A stretch of 64,000 nt of DNA from Pseudomonas sp. QTF5 (lineage in GTDB: Bacteria > Pseudomonadota > Gammaproteobacteria > Pseudomonadales > Pseudomonadaceae), in the NCBI RefSeq assembly GCF_000512695.2, contig NZ_AZRW02000010.1, positions 62,001-126,000 on the forward strand, read 5' to 3'. How positions within the stretch are numbered: the stretch's first letter is position 1; every line of letters begins with the position of its first letter. The notes under the pieces were generated by a model, which saw nothing but the letters and a program-made list of their open reading frames with translations, had not been told where the DNA came from and did not search any database. The position numbers and the translations under genes were made by a program. Shown here piece by piece: positions 33,308 to 42,060 of this stretch.

Positions 33308-34738
33308 TCACTCAGCCAGTTTGAAGGTGATGAAGCTGGCGCGCCCCTGGCGCAGAACCCGCATCGACACCGAGCGGTTCTTCGGCAGCGCCTTGGCAAT
33401 GTCCGTGAACTCCTTGGAGGAGCCGATCGCCTGGTTATTCAGGTGAGTGATCACATCGCCCGGCTGCAAGCCGATCAGGGCAGCAGGACCGTCCTGAACT
33501 TCCTTGATAACCACACCACCCTTGAGGTCGAGGGTTTTCTTCTGTTCCTCGGTCAGCTCGGCCACGGAAACACCCAGGCGATTGCTGCTGCGCTCGACAC
33601 TGGATTTAGGCAGGGCTTCCAATTCTTTGCCTTCTTCGGGAATAGCGCCGACGGTGAGCTCGACGTTCTTGCGCTTGCCTTCGCGGATCACTTCAAGATC
33701 GGCTTTCGAGCCAGCCTTCAGCGCGCCCACCAGGTGCGGCAGATCGGCGGACATGACGATCGGTTGACCGTCCATGCTGAGGATCACGTCGCCCACTTGC
33801 AGGCCGCCCTTGGCAGCCGGACCATCATCCTGGATCTGAGCCACCAGTGCTCCGGCGGGTTTCTCGAGACCGAACGATTCAGCCAGATCCTTGTTCACTT
33901 CCTGGATCACTACACCCAACCAGCCACGACTGACTTTACCGCCGCTTTTCAGCTGATTGGAAACGTCCATCGCCACATCGATAGGGATCGCGAACGATAC
34001 GCCCATGAAGCCGCCGGAGCGGGTGTAGATCTGCGAGTTGATGCCGACCACTTCACCGGCCAGGTTGAACAGCGGACCTCCGGAGTTGCCCGGGTTGATC
34101 GGCACGTCGGTCTGGATGAACGGCACATAGTTTTCGTTCGGCAGGCTACGGCCGATGGCGCTGACAATACCTTGGGTCACCGTGTGATCAAAGCCGAACG
34201 GCGAACCGATCGCCACGACCCACTGACCGGCTTTCAGGTCCTGCGACTTGCCAAGCTTGAGCACCGGCAGGTCTTTGCCTTCGATTTTGAGCAAAGCGAC
34301 GTCAGAGCGCGGATCGGTACCGATTAGCTTGGCTTTCAACTCACTGCGATCGGCGAGGCGCACAAGAATCTCGTCGGCATCGGCAATCACATGGTTGTTG
34401 GTCAGGATGTAGCCGTCAGGCGAAATGATGAAACCCGAGCCCAGGGATTGAGCCTCACGCTGACGATCGCCGCGAGGGGAACGTGGTTGCTGCGGCATGC
34501 CCCGCTCAAAGAACTCACGCAGCATTGGCGGCAATCCTTCAAGGTCAGGCATTTGCTCGCTGGACACCCGGCGGTCCGGCAACTTTTGGGTGGTGCTGAT
34601 GTTAACCACCGCGGGCGAGGCTTGCTCGACCAACTGCGTGAAGTCAGGCAACTCGACCGCTTGCGCAGCGACCGCCTGACCGAGCACCAGCACGGTGGCA
34701 AAAATGGAGAGATAAGACTTCAAGCGTGGTATCGACAT
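33308..34738 (-). CDS. mucD: Periplasmic serine protease MucD (DegP-like)
   Basis: 476 residues from the ATG at 34736-34738. Signal peptide FATVLVLGQAVAAQA. The trypsin-like domain has His in LTNNHVIADADE, Asp in TDPRSDVALLKIEG and Ser in INPGNSGGPLFNLAG. Two PDZ domains follow (GWLGVVIQEVNKDLAE and RLGVSVAELTEEQKKT onward). MucD clears misfolded envelope proteins and so restrains AlgU activation. It is the last gene of the algU cluster, but in P. aeruginosa it is followed by lepA, whereas here an unrelated peptidase gene converges on it. Confidence 0.95.
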   Translation of the reverse strand: MSIPRLKSYLSIFATVLVLGQAVAAQAVELPDFTQLVEQASPAVVNISTTQKLPDRRVSSEQMPDLEGLPPMLREFFERGMPQQPRSPRGDRQREAQSLGSGFIISPDGYILTNNHVIADADEILVRLADRSELKAKLIGTDPRSDVALLKIEGKDLPVLKLGKSQDLKAGQWVVAIGSPFGFDHTVTQGIVSAIGRSLPNENYVPFIQTDVPINPGNSGGPLFNLAGEVVGINSQIYTRSGGFMGVSFAIPIDVAMDVSNQLKSGGKVSRGWLGVVIQEVNKDLAESFGLEKPAGALVAQIQDDGPAAKGGLQVGDVILSMDGQPIVMSADLPHLVGALKAGSKADLEVIREGKRKNVELTVGAIPEEGKELEALPKSSVERSSNRLGVSVAELTEEQKKTLDLKGGVVIKEVQDGPAALIGLQPGDVITHLNNQAIGSSKEFTDIAKALPKNRSVSMRVLRQGRASFITFKLAE

Positions 34739-34985
34739 ACGGCTCCCGTTACGACGAGCAGGGTTAAGCGATATGGAGCAAGGAACACCGGAAACGATAC
34801 GCCGGTATTTTTGTTCCGGGAACAACAAACAAGGCCAGAGCCGAGGGGCTCTGACCTATAAAAAATTTTCGGGATATTTGCAAATGAAAATGCTGGCAAA
34901 ACATTTCGAGACATCAACGACGGGGACAGCCATTGCCAACCTCTCGCACCCTCCTGGCACCGATTGGTGAGCATGGCTGATCAGC
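34739..34985. other. mucB-mucD intergenic region, mucC absent
   Basis: The 247 bases between mucB and mucD contain no MucC reading frame in any frame on the minus strand. A short hairpin, AGAGCCCCTCGGCTCT (34840-34855), lies roughly mid-way, and an AT-rich stretch with AAAATTTTTT at about 34860. mucD probably has its own promoter here. Absence of mucC has been reported in other non-aeruginosa pseudomonads such as P. syringae. Confidence 0.6.
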
Positions 34986-35948
34986 TCATTGCTTGCTGGT
35001 AGCCGCAGCATCGTTGCGCATGGACAGCGCAATCCGTTCAGCGGTGCCGATGGGAATTTCACCGACCACGGTCACCATCATATCGCCTTGCGGGGTAGTC
35101 AATCGTCGGGAGACAGCAACGGTTGGCCCCAGCTGGGTACGTGTGTCAGTGACTGTTGCGCCATTCAACGGCTCCAGGAACACCGAGAATCGGGCCAGAC
35201 CATCGTCGAACATCAGACTGCTGACCTGAACCTTGGTTTCCGGGTCCTTATGAGAAGTACTGCTGGTCAGCTCGAAACCTGGCGGTAACCAGTCCGAATG
35301 CCAGACCTGAACAGTTTTGATGGCGGAAGCCTTGTCACTGTCGAGGGTAATGGGTTTGCAATCAGCACCTGCCTGCAAATCGCTGTCGGAAGGCACCTCG
35401 GCGGTGTCCAGTCGGGTGAACTGGAATCGCTCCAGCAGTTGCCCTTTGTCATTGAGCAACAATGACTTCAACGGCAAACCGGTTTCCTTGTCCAGATGCA
35501 GCTCAAAACCATAGCGATGCTGATCGCGAGGCGTCAACGATACGATCACAGCCGCACGCCCGGCCACACGCGACTTGCCGATGACGGCAAGCTCATACCA
35601 ATTCTTTAGCTTTTGGGGATCGAGCGCACGAGCGGCGGAGTTGGGTGAGTCCCCGAGCCCGGCTATTAGAGTGCCGCTCACGCATTGAGTATGCCCATCA
35701 ATGCGTACGACTTCCTGTGCCGAGCCGTCGAGCTGGAGTAAACGCTCGCGGACCTTGCCATCCTGGACGCGATGCCAGATGTTATGGGTAGAGAAACTAC
35801 CGTTACGCTCGTAGACGAAAGTACCGTGAAAGCTCTGCGTTTGCTCGGCCTGTCCCAGACGCTTCAGCCAGTCCTGGGCTTCATCGGCGTGGGCTGGAAC
35901 AACAAACCAGCCACTGATCAGAAGCGTGAGTAGAGGGATGGCGCGCAT
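34986..35948 (-). CDS. mucB: Sigma-factor regulatory protein MucB
   Basis: 320 residues. Signal peptide LLTLLISGWFVVPAHA, then the LolA-like N-domain (DWLKRLGQAEQTQSFHGTFVYER) and a C-terminal domain ending AERIALSMRNDAAA. MucB (RseB) is periplasmic, binds the MucA periplasmic tail and shields it from AlgW cleavage. It also senses lipopolysaccharide signals. It begins 8 bases after the mucA stop, so translation is coupled. Confidence 0.95.
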   Translation of the reverse strand: MRAIPLLTLLISGWFVVPAHADEAQDWLKRLGQAEQTQSFHGTFVYERNGSFSTHNIWHRVQDGKVRERLLQLDGSAQEVVRIDGHTQCVSGTLIAGLGDSPNSAARALDPQKLKNWYELAVIGKSRVAGRAAVIVSLTPRDQHRYGFELHLDKETGLPLKSLLLNDKGQLLERFQFTRLDTAEVPSDSDLQAGADCKPITLDSDKASAIKTVQVWHSDWLPPGFELTSSTSHKDPETKVQVSSLMFDDGLARFSVFLEPLNGATVTDTRTQLGPTVAVSRRLTTPQGDMMVTVVGEIPIGTAERIALSMRNDAAATSKQ

Positions 35949-35956
35949 GATCCTCC

Positions 35957-36544
35957 TTAACGGTTTTCCAGGCTTGCTGCACGAGCGTAAGGCAGAGCGC
36001 TCTCAGTACCTTTCAGTGCAGCCTGTTGAGCATGTTGGCGCAAGTAACCTGGCAAACGCTGATCGTGCCAGCCTGGCTGACCTTGCAATACGCCGTTGAC
36101 CATAGGGCCAGTGGCTTGCGAACTCTCATTGTAGCCTGCCAATACAGCGGGACCCTTGACCTGAGGAGCGGTCAGACCCGGTTGATTGGATTGCTGAGCC
36201 AGTTCGACACCGGCGATCTCGTCCTGGTTATACAGACGAACACCCGCCAGCACGGCAACCGTCACCGAAGCAGCGACTGCCAGACGACCAAGGCTGCGCC
36301 ATGGGCCGCGAGAGGCTTTTGCCGGTACGGCTTCGTCAGCCAGCGCAGCAGAGACTGCCGCCGCGATGTCCAGACGAGGGAGCAGCAGGTCCTTGTGCAT
36401 GACTGCCCGTGCGATCTGGTAACGAGCCCAGGTTTCGCGGGTTTCAACATCGTCGAAGGCATTCAATACCCGACGCAATTCCAATTCGTCCGCCTCGTTA
36501 TCCATCACTGCGGACAGCGATTCCTGCAGGGCTTCACGACTCAT
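35957..36544 (-). CDS. mucA: Anti-sigma factor MucA
   Basis: 195 residues from the ATG at 36542-36544. The N-terminal cytosolic part (LQESLSAVMDNEADELELRRVL...TRETWARYQIARAVM) is the RseA/MucA sigma-binding domain. One membrane helix (LAVAASVTVAVLAGVRLY) near residue 90 is followed by a periplasmic tail. MucA holds AlgU at the membrane until regulated proteolysis. The frame is intact; truncations of the tail are what causes mucoidy in P. aeruginosa, and none is seen here. It follows algU by 31 bases. Confidence 0.95.
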   Translation of the reverse strand: MSREALQESLSAVMDNEADELELRRVLNAFDDVETRETWARYQIARAVMHKDLLLPRLDIAAAVSAALADEAVPAKASRGPWRSLGRLAVAASVTVAVLAGVRLYNQDEIAGVELAQQSNQPGLTAPQVKGPAVLAGYNESSQATGPMVNGVLQGQPGWHDQRLPGYLRQHAQQAALKGTESALPYARAASLENR

Positions 36545-36575
36545 GGCGTTCCTCTCTTGGCTGTCGCCGCTGTCT

Positions 36576-37157
36576 TTAGTTTTCCTGCAACAACGGCTGC
36601 AGGGCTTTATCGATGGCCTCCCGAGCGCGGAAAATCCGGGAGCGCACGGTACCCACCGGACATTGCATGACGCTGGCAATGTCCTCGTAACTCAGACCAT
36701 CGAATTCGCGTAAAGTTAAAGCCGTACGCAAATCTTCTGGCAGTTGCTGAATGGTTCGATGGACGGTGCCTTCGATCTCATCCCGCAGCAAAGCACGCTC
36801 TGGCGACTCGAGATCCTTGAGGCCATGATCGCCATCGTAGAACTCTGCATCCTCGGAACTGACATCGCTATCCGGCGGCCGGCGGCCGCGTGAAACCAGA
36901 TAGTTTTTCGCCGTGTTGATGGCGATGCGGTAAAGCCACGTATAAAACGCGCTGTCTCCGCGAAAATTACCAAGTGCACGGTATGCCTTAATAAAGGCTT
37001 CCTGTGCGACATCCTGGGCTTCATGGGTGTCGTGCACGAAACGCACGATCAACCCGAGAATTTTGTGCTGGTATTTCAGCACTAGCAGATCGAAAGCTCG
37101 CTTGTCGCCGCGTTGAACGCGCTCGACCAACTGCTGATCCTCTTCCTGGGTTAGCAT
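36576..37157 (-). CDS. algU: RNA polymerase ECF sigma factor AlgU (RpoE)
   Basis: 193 residues from the ATG at 37155-37157. Region 2 spans DLLVLKYQHKILGLIVRFVHDTHEAQDVAQEAFIKAYRAL, with the -10 recognition part NFRGDSAFYTWLYRIAINTAKNYL. Region 4 is LPEDLRTALTLREFDGLSYEDIASVMQCPVGTVRSRIFRAREAI. AlgU directs the envelope-stress regulon and, in many pseudomonads, alginate synthesis. It is the first gene of the algU-mucA-mucB-mucD cluster and divergent from nadB. Two AlgU-like promoters lie upstream, consistent with autoregulation. Confidence 0.97.
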   Translation of the reverse strand: MLTQEEDQQLVERVQRGDKRAFDLLVLKYQHKILGLIVRFVHDTHEAQDVAQEAFIKAYRALGNFRGDSAFYTWLYRIAINTAKNYLVSRGRRPPDSDVSSEDAEFYDGDHGLKDLESPERALLRDEIEGTVHRTIQQLPEDLRTALTLREFDGLSYEDIASVMQCPVGTVRSRIFRAREAIDKALQPLLQEN

Positions 37158-37216
37158 GAACACTCCTCGATAAGCTCGAAGGAGGCTTGCATTACTGAAC
37201 GACCAGACTTGCAAAC

Positions 37217-37243
37217 ATAGACTCGGGCTTTTCGCAAAAGTTC
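37217..37243 (-). promoter_or_regulatory. Candidate AlgU-dependent promoter, proximal
   Basis: On the minus strand: GAACTT (37243-37238), a 16-base spacer, then TCTAT (37221-37217). This matches the sigma-22/sigma-E consensus GAACTT-N16/17-TCtgA well. It is 60 bases upstream of the algU start codon. Confidence 0.6.
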
Positions 37244-37410
37244 TCCCCTCCAAGCAAGTTTCCTGCGGGCTCTGATTTGGCACGCACGAAAAGCGCAGCG
37301 CGAGATAACCCGGCTGCGCGAATAATCTTGTCACCGGATTCGCCAGCTAAGGACCCAACCGCAAGTCCCGCACCGAAGCCGATACTGTCCCTTGTTTCAG
37401 GCGACCTTCT

Positions 37411-37438
37411 ATTGATCTTGGGCCTTTGGCAAAAGTTC
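37411..37438 (-). promoter_or_regulatory. Candidate AlgU-dependent promoter, distal
   Basis: On the minus strand: GAACTT (37438-37433), 17 bases, then TCAAT (37415-37411), about 250 bases before algU. The wider 554-base algU/nadB gap also holds the nadB leader; a TATACT at 37622-37627 with TTGTGC 15 bases earlier is a weak sigma-70 candidate for nadB. Confidence 0.45.
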
Positions 37439-37711
37439 CATATTTAAGCCGCCCGAAACCGATAGTGTGCAACCGTGAAGCGAAAAAGACTGTTAAATCC
37501 ACGATACAGTCGCCTTGTCGCCGAAGCCCTCAAAAAAACTTCCGACGAAGCGAGGTCTTTTCCGCCACAGTAGTTTCACAATGCCATGTGGGCCCGGCTA
37601 TTGTGCCGCTCCCCCCCTCTATATACTAGTGGGCTGTGTGGCTGTCTTGACTCGCCGATCCAGCTGTCTTGCGCCAACCCCGTCCCGGGTCGCTTTGAGC
37701 GGAATCCTGAA

Positions 37712-39328
37712 ATGAGCCAACAGTTTCAACACGATGTTCTGGTAATTGGCAGCGGTGCTGCCGGCTTGAGCCTTGCGCTGACCTTGCCCGGTCATTTGCG
37801 CATCGCCGTATTGAGCAAAGGCGACCTCGCCAATGGCTCGACGTTCTGGGCCCAGGGCGGTGTCGCTGCCGTTCTGGATGACACCGACACGGTCGAATCC
37901 CATGTCGATGACACCCTCAACGCCGGCGGTGGCCTGTGCCATGAAGACGCTGTGCGCTTTACGGTCGAGCACAGCAGAGAGGCGATTCAATGGCTGATCG
38001 ACCAAGGCGTGCCCTTTACCCGCGATGAACAGTCAGGCACCGAAGACGGTGGTTTCGAGTTTCATCTGACCCGCGAAGGCGGTCACAGCCATCGGCGCAT
38101 CATCCATGCCGCCGATGCGACGGGCGCCGCGATCTTCAGAACCCTGCTCGATCAAGCCAAGCAGCGTCCCAATATCGAACTGCTGGAGCAGCGGGTCGCG
38201 GTCGACCTGATCACCGAAAAGCGCCTTGGCCTTGAAGGCGACCGTTGCCTCGGCGCCTATGTGCTCAACCGCGGCACCGGCGAAGTCGACACCTATGGCG
38301 CGCGCTTCGTGATCCTTGCATCGGGCGGCGCAGCAAAGGTCTACCTCTATACCAGCAACCCCGACGGCGCCTGCGGTGATGGCATCGCCATGGCCTGGCG
38401 TTCGGGCTGCCGGGTGGCGAACCTGGAGTTCAACCAGTTCCACCCCACTTGCCTTTATCATCCGCAAGCCAAGAGTTTCCTGATCACCGAAGCCCTGCGC
38501 GGTGAAGGCGGGCATTTGAAACTGCCCAATGGCGAACGCTTCATGCAGCGCTTCGACCCAAGGGCCGAGCTGGCACCCCGGGACATCGTCGCCCGCGCCA
38601 TCGACCATGAGATGAAGCGCCTGGGTATCGACTGCGTCTATCTGGACATCAGCCACAAGCCCGAAGATTTCATCAAGACGCACTTCCCGACGGTCTATGA
38701 ACGCTGCCTGGAATTCTCCATCGACATCACCAAACAACCGATCCCGGTGGTGCCGGCGGCGCACTACACCTGCGGCGGCGTGATGGTCGATCAGCGGGGG
38801 CGCACCGATGTGCCGGGCCTGTATGCGATTGGTGAAACCAGCTTCACCGGCCTGCATGGCGCCAACCGCATGGCCAGCAACTCCCTGCTGGAATGTTTCG
38901 TTTACGCCCGTTCGGCGGCGGCAGACATTCTTGAGCAGTTGCCAGACGTGTCGATTCCGACCGCCCTGCCCGTTTGGGATGCGAGCCAGGTCACCGATTC
39001 CGACGAAGACGTGATCATTGCGCACAACTGGGACGAACTGCGGCGATTCATGTGGGACTATGTCGGCATCGTGCGTACCAACAAGCGCTTGCAACGAGCC
39101 CAGCACCGGGTGCAACTGTTGCTGGACGAAATCGACGAGTTCTACAGCAACTACAAGGTCAGCCGGGATTTGATCGAGTTGCGTAACCTGGCGCAGGTGG
39201 CCGAGTTGATGATCCAGTCAGCCATGGAACGCAAGGAAAGTCGCGGCCTGCATTACACCCTCGACTACCCGAACATGCTGCCGGTCGCCCTGGACACTAT
39301 TCTGGTGCCGCCCACCTACGCCGACTGA
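37712..39328 (+). CDS. nadB: L-aspartate oxidase
   Basis: 538 residues from ATG 37712. The FAD-binding fingerprint [18 protein letters not shown] is at the N-terminus. The succinate-dehydrogenase-like capping domain follows, with [27 protein letters not shown], the active-site [15 protein letters not shown] and [20 protein letters not shown] binding FAD. The C-terminal three-helix region is complete. The enzyme oxidises aspartate to iminoaspartate, which NadA condenses to quinolinate for NAD synthesis. Its 3' end overlaps the convergent ygfX by 32 bases. Confidence 0.97.
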   Translation: MSQQFQHDVLVIGSGAAGLSLALTLPGHLRIAVLSKGDLANGSTFWAQGGVAAVLDDTDTVESHVDDTLNAGGGLCHEDAVRFTVEHSREAIQWLIDQGVPFTRDEQSGTEDGGFEFHLTREGGHSHRRIIHAADATGAAIFRTLLDQAKQRPNIELLEQRVAVDLITEKRLGLEGDRCLGAYVLNRGTGEVDTYGARFVILASGGAAKVYLYTSNPDGACGDGIAMAWRSGCRVANLEFNQFHPTCLYHPQAKSFLITEALRGEGGHLKLPNGERFMQRFDPRAELAPRDIVARAIDHEMKRLGIDCVYLDISHKPEDFIKTHFPTVYERCLEFSIDITKQPIPVVPAAHYTCGGVMVDQRGRTDVPGLYAIGETSFTGLHGANRMASNSLLECFVYARSAAADILEQLPDVSIPTALPVWDASQVTDSDEDVIIAHNWDELRRFMWDYVGIVRTNKRLQRAQHRVQLLLDEIDEFYSNYKVSRDLIELRNLAQVAELMIQSAMERKESRGLHYTLDYPNMLPVALDTILVPPTYAD

Positions 39329-39749
39329 ACTTGAGCCGAACCCGCAGGCGTCGGTGCACATCCGCCGCCTGCGAATCGCGCGGCACACAGATCGACCTGA
39401 CCCGTCGCTCATCGCGCAGACGAAAACGCAGCACCACAATCAATGGCAACGCCAGACTGTCCGGCCGCAGTTGCACGGTCTGCCAACCCACCGCCTGATT
39501 CCACAACTGCCAGCCATCGGCATCGCGACGCAAACCGCGAAACGCCTGTGGGTGTGTCAGCAAAATCTGTCGCGGCAATGCCCAAACGCCATGAGCCAGA
39601 CAGCAAAAAGCGCCGAGCAAACTGGCCCAGACCGGTATGGAAAGAAGAAACAACGAACCCAGCGCGAACAGCTGGGCCAGAAGATAGGCCGCCAGCAACT
39701 GCCGAGAGGCATGCCAGCGGCATTCGAACGCGTTACTTGGGCTGGACAC
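39297..39749 (-). CDS. ygfX: YgfX (CptA)-like membrane protein
   Basis: 150 residues. Two adjacent membrane helices ([21 protein letters not shown] and [17 protein letters not shown]) near residues 17-60 precede a basic C-terminal domain. The pattern and its gene position after sdhE fit YgfX/CptA. In E. coli the ygfYX pair was proposed as a toxin-antitoxin system, but SdhE is now known as a flavinylation factor, so a toxin role is doubtful. The start overlaps the sdhE stop by 17 bases and the end overlaps nadB, both in tight packing. Confidence 0.8.
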   Translation of the reverse strand: MSSPSNAFECRWHASRQLLAAYLLAQLFALGSLFLLSIPVWASLLGAFCCLAHGVWALPRQILLTHPQAFRGLRRDADGWQLWNQAVGWQTVQLRPDSLALPLIVVLRFRLRDERRVRSICVPRDSQAADVHRRLRVRLKFSRRRWAAPE

Positions 39750-39987
39750 GATCCAGGATCATGCGAACCATACGCTGAAGCTCTGGATCTTCGGATTCGT
39801 TGCGCTCCATGAACCAGCCGAACATGTCCTGATCCTCACACGTCAGCAGACGGACGTACAGATCACGATCCACCTGGTTGAGGTGCGGATAAACCTCCTT
39901 CACAAACGGCACCAGCAACACGTCAAGCTCAAGCATGCCGCGGCGACTGTGCCAGTAGAGGCGATTCAGTTCAACTTGTTCGACCAT
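39733..39987 (-). CDS. sdhE: Succinate dehydrogenase flavinylation factor SdhE
   Basis: 84 residues. The conserved [10 protein letters not shown] near residue 16 is the signature needed for covalent FAD attachment to SdhA and FrdA. The five-helix bundle continues with [29 protein letters not shown]. It acts in the cytoplasm as an assembly factor for complex II. Its 3' end overlaps the start of ygfX, as in many gammaproteobacteria, and it is divergent from ygfZ. Confidence 0.93.
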   Translation of the reverse strand: MVEQVELNRLYWHSRRGMLELDVLLVPFVKEVYPHLNQVDRDLYVRLLTCEDQDMFGWFMERNESEDPELQRMVRMILDRVQPK

Positions 39988-40135
39988 GGAGCGCTCCTCA
40001 AATAGGCGGCAAGTATACAGCCCCGGGCCTGCTCGAACAGTCGGCTTTGGTCGCCCTCCACGAACCTTTGTGAACTACCCATTTCAAGGGCGCCCCCTTA
40101 TGATGTCCTTCGGACTCTTTACCCTGCGATGACCC

Positions 40136-41077
40136 ATGGCCGATTCTGCTTTTTTCTGCACCCTGTCTCACGAAGGCGTTCTCGCGGTACGCGGCGCGGA
40201 TGCCAGCAAATTCCTGCAAGGCCAATTGACTTGCAACCTCAATTATCTGAGCGACACCCAGGCCAGCCTTGGCGCGCGCTGCACGCAGAAAGGCCGGATG
40301 CAGTCGAGTTTCCGCATACTGCTGGAAGGCGACGATGTGCTCATGGCGATGGCCAGCGAACTGCTGGAGCCGCAACTGGCGGACCTGAAAAAGTACGCGG
40401 TGTTCTCCAAATCGAAACTGACCGATGAAAGTGCCAGCTGGGTTCGCTTTGGCCTTGAGCATGGCGATGCGGCACTGATCAGCCTGGGCCTGGAACTACC
40501 GGTAGAAACCGACAGCGTGGTGCGCAATGACGGCCTGATCGCCCTTCGCGTCTCGCCGGATCGCGCTGAACTCTGGGTTCGCGCCGATCAAGCCGACACC
40601 ATCAAGGGCAAGCTGTCCGTTCTGTTGGCCGAAGGTGAATTGAACCAGTGGCTGCTGGGCCAGATCCGCGCCGGGATCGGTCAGGTCATGCCGAGCACCC
40701 GCGAGCTGTTCATCCCGCAGATGCTCAATCTGCAAGCCGTCGGTGGTGTGAGTTTCAAGAAAGGTTGCTACACCGGCCAGGAAATCGTCGCGCGCATGCA
40801 ATACCTTGGCAAACTCAAACGCCGTCTGTATCGCCTGCAGCTGGAAGCCAGCGAATTGCCGGAGCCCGGCACCCAACTGTTCTCCCCGACCCACGGCAGT
40901 TCGATCGGAGAAGTGGTGCTGGCCGCCCGCACCGGGCAAAACATTGAACTCCTTGCGGTGCTGCAAGCCGAAGCTGCAGAAGATGGCAACCTGCACCTTG
41001 GCGCACTCGAAGGTCCGGGCCTGCATCTGCTCGACCTGCCTTACCAACTGGATCGTGATCGCGAAATCCAGCGTTAA
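40136..41077 (+). CDS. ygfZ: Folate-binding Fe-S repair protein YgfZ
   Basis: 313 residues. The GcvT-like fold begins FLQGQLTCNLNYL near 24 and contains the invariant motif FKKGCYTGQEIVARMQYLGKLKRRLYRL near 206-233, including its essential Cys. YgfZ is a tetrahydrofolate-dependent protein that supports assembly or repair of iron-sulfur enzymes such as MiaB. Divergent from sdhE, it belongs functionally with respiratory-enzyme maturation. An HDOD gene follows 35 bases later. Confidence 0.93.
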   Translation: MADSAFFCTLSHEGVLAVRGADASKFLQGQLTCNLNYLSDTQASLGARCTQKGRMQSSFRILLEGDDVLMAMASELLEPQLADLKKYAVFSKSKLTDESASWVRFGLEHGDAALISLGLELPVETDSVVRNDGLIALRVSPDRAELWVRADQADTIKGKLSVLLAEGELNQWLLGQIRAGIGQVMPSTRELFIPQMLNLQAVGGVSFKKGCYTGQEIVARMQYLGKLKRRLYRLQLEASELPEPGTQLFSPTHGSSIGEVVLAARTGQNIELLAVLQAEAAEDGNLHLGALEGPGLHLLDLPYQLDRDREIQR

Positions 41078-41112
41078 CAGCAGCACTTGTCGCAATACCC
41101 TAGAGAAAAGAA

Positions 41113-41934
41113 ATGATCGAGCTGGCGGATAAGGTCCAACAGGATTTGGTTGAGGCCATCGATAACGATGACCTGGTTCTGCCAACGTTACCGGAAGTGG
41201 CCCTGCAGATTCGCAAGGCCGCTGAAGACCCGGAAATCAGTGTCAGCACACTGAGCAAAGTGATTGGTCGCGATACCGCGCTGTCGGCGCGCCTGATCAA
41301 AGTGGTCAATAGCCCGTTGCTGCGCGCGACCCAGGAAGTGACTGACCTGCACACGGCCATCACCCGGCTGGGTGTCAATTACAGCAGCAACCTGGCCATT
41401 GGCCTGGTGATGGAACAGATCTTCAATGCCCGTTCCGAAGTGGTGGAACAGAAAATGCGCGAGGTCTGGCGCAAAAGCCTGGAAATCGCCGGCGTCAGTT
41501 ACGCGTTGTGCCGCAGTTATACGCAGCTCAAGCCTGATCAGGCGGCGCTCGGCGGGCTCGTGCACCAGATCGGCGTGCTGCCGATCCTGACCTACGCCGA
41601 AGATCACTATGAATTGCTGTCTGACCCGGTCAGCCTCAACCATGTGATCGACCGCATTCATCCGCTGCTCGGCGATAAATTGCTCAGGGTCTGGGAGTTT
41701 CCGGAAATGCTGGTGCAATTGCCCGGGCTGTATCTGGATTTCAAGCGACAATCGGAGCGGGTCGATTATGTCGATCTGGTGCAAGTGGCCAGTCTGTATT
41801 GCCACAAGGATATCGATCATCCACTGGCCCGTATCGACCCCTTCAGCGTACCGGCCTTCAAGAAACTGGGGATCGATCCAGAGAACAAGGCGATGTGCAA
41901 GGATCTGGAAGAGTCGCGATCGATGTTTTATTAG
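41113..41934 (+). CDS. HDOD domain-containing protein
   Basis: 273 residues, a single HDOD domain over most of its length: LPTLPEVALQIRKAAEDPEISVSTLSKVIGRDTALSARLIKVVNSP near 22-67, then AALGGLVHQIGVLPI. The catalytic HD pair of true HD-GYP phosphodiesterases is absent, as is normal for HDOD. The family is thought to serve in signalling, usually as a protein-interaction output. Partner and signal are unknown. It may share the ygfZ transcript. Confidence 0.88.
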   Translation: MIELADKVQQDLVEAIDNDDLVLPTLPEVALQIRKAAEDPEISVSTLSKVIGRDTALSARLIKVVNSPLLRATQEVTDLHTAITRLGVNYSSNLAIGLVMEQIFNARSEVVEQKMREVWRKSLEIAGVSYALCRSYTQLKPDQAALGGLVHQIGVLPILTYAEDHYELLSDPVSLNHVIDRIHPLLGDKLLRVWEFPEMLVQLPGLYLDFKRQSERVDYVDLVQVASLYCHKDIDHPLARIDPFSVPAFKKLGIDPENKAMCKDLEESRSMFY

Positions 41935-41948
41935 TCGAGACCGCAGCG

Positions 41949-42040
41949 CCCCCTTCGCGAGCAAGCCCGCTCCCACACTTGGCCGAGTTCTTCATGGAGA
42001 AATGCGATCGAATGTGGGAGCGGGCTTGCTCGCGAAGGGG
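41949..42040. repeat. REP doublet
   Basis: CCCCTTCGCGAGCAAGCCCG from about 41950 and TGTGGGAGCGGGCTTGCTCG ending with GGGG near 42040. It lies between the convergent 3' ends of the HDOD and tctE genes. Confidence 0.9.
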
Positions 42041-42060
42041 CCAGCCCAGACACCAAAAAA

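Noticed and set aside
34739..34985. A truncated mucC
   Set aside because: None of the minus-strand frames shows the membrane helices expected of MucC, and the gap is too short for it.
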